A stretch of DNA of 13,660 nucleotides from Candidatus Poseidoniaceae archaeon (lineage in GTDB: Archaea; Thermoplasmatota; Poseidoniia; Poseidoniales; Poseidoniaceae), in contig DUHU01000039.1 of the NCBI GenBank assembly GCA_013330765.1, forward strand, positions 1-13,660. Reading direction: 5' to 3'. The notes under the pieces were generated by a model. It did not search any database. It was not told the DNA's origin and was given only the letters and a program-made list of their open reading frames with translations. Of the stretch, positions 13,588 to 13,660 are shown one piece after another. Each line of letters starts with the position of its first letter. The stretch's first letter is position 1. The translations under genes were made by a program, and so were the position numbers.

Positions 13588-13660
13588 TCAGACCTCGTCG
13601 ATGACGGCGTCCACCACGGCGGCAACGTCAGCGTCGTCTTCCGCCCAGAAGGGAGCCTTT
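13588..13660 (-). CDS. C-terminal end of an unidentified protein
   Basis: The last 23 codons of a gene entering from the right edge. It reads KAPFWAEDDADVAAVVDAVI and ends DEV before TGA, a Trp-containing segment followed by an acidic, amphipathic helix. The third-position GC and acidic composition match its neighbours, so it is likely real. KAPFW loosely recalls the PIWK segment near the C-terminus of MoaE-type molybdopterin synthase subunits, which would suit the operon, but the resemblance is too short to use. It probably belongs to the same transcription unit as the molybdenum enzyme. Confidence 0.5.
   Translation of the reverse strand, partial: KAPFWAEDDADVAAVVDAVIDEV

Noticed and set aside
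13588-13660. Naming the right-edge fragment as molybdopterin synthase subunit MoaE.
   Set aside because: Only a five-residue resemblance (KAPFW to the PIWK-type segment) supports it, which is insufficient.

Overview
The window looks like chromosomal DNA from a planktonic archaeon, most likely a Marine Group II / Poseidoniales-type member of Thermoplasmatota. That assignment is an inference. It rests on an apparently leaderless archaeal TATA-box promoter, a partial gene resembling the N-terminus of a proteorhodopsin-type rhodopsin, strong GAGGTGA/AGGAGG ribosome sites on internal operon genes, a C-terminally anchored secreted protein, and tight gene packing at high GC. No rRNA, tRNA, CRISPR array, insertion sequence or phage gene is visible.

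Layout. (1) Positions 1-236, minus: start of a membrane protein with signal peptide, probably a rhodopsin, cut by the window edge. (2) About 195 bases of divergent promoter region. (3) 431-2816, plus: chorismate synthase (aroC) and aspartokinase, overlapping by 8 bases. (4) 7838 down to 2817, minus: a four-gene MoxR-type operon in the order DUF4350-like membrane protein, MoxR AAA+ ATPase with a long Pro/Ala-rich N-terminal tail, DUF58 protein, six-TM membrane protein. Its last stop codon abuts the aspartokinase stop codon exactly. (5) A 150-base gap with the probable promoter of that operon. (6) 13355 down to 7989, minus: a molybdenum hydroxylase operon of the xanthine oxidase family (2Fe-2S subunit, molybdopterin subunit, FAD subunit) followed by a translationally coupled secreted surface protein. 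(7) At the right edge, the C-terminal 23 codons of an upstream gene and a short coding-looking stretch without a convincing start codon.

The most notable content is the molybdenum enzyme. Its FAD subunit carries a cysteine-rich insertion with the arrangement known from the beta subunit of 4-hydroxybenzoyl-CoA reductase (HcrB), where it binds an extra [4Fe-4S] cluster. The large subunit also has HcrA-like sequence in place of the usual xanthine dehydrogenase motif. This enzyme class is known from anaerobic aromatic degradation and is unexpected beside a probable light-driven proton pump of sunlit, oxic water. The substrate and direction of the reaction cannot be read from the sequence.

The other operons fit known themes. 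AroC and aspartokinase may be linked because many archaea make aromatic amino acids from aspartate semialdehyde. MoxR, DUF58 and DUF4350 proteins commonly form a membrane-associated chaperone-like system.
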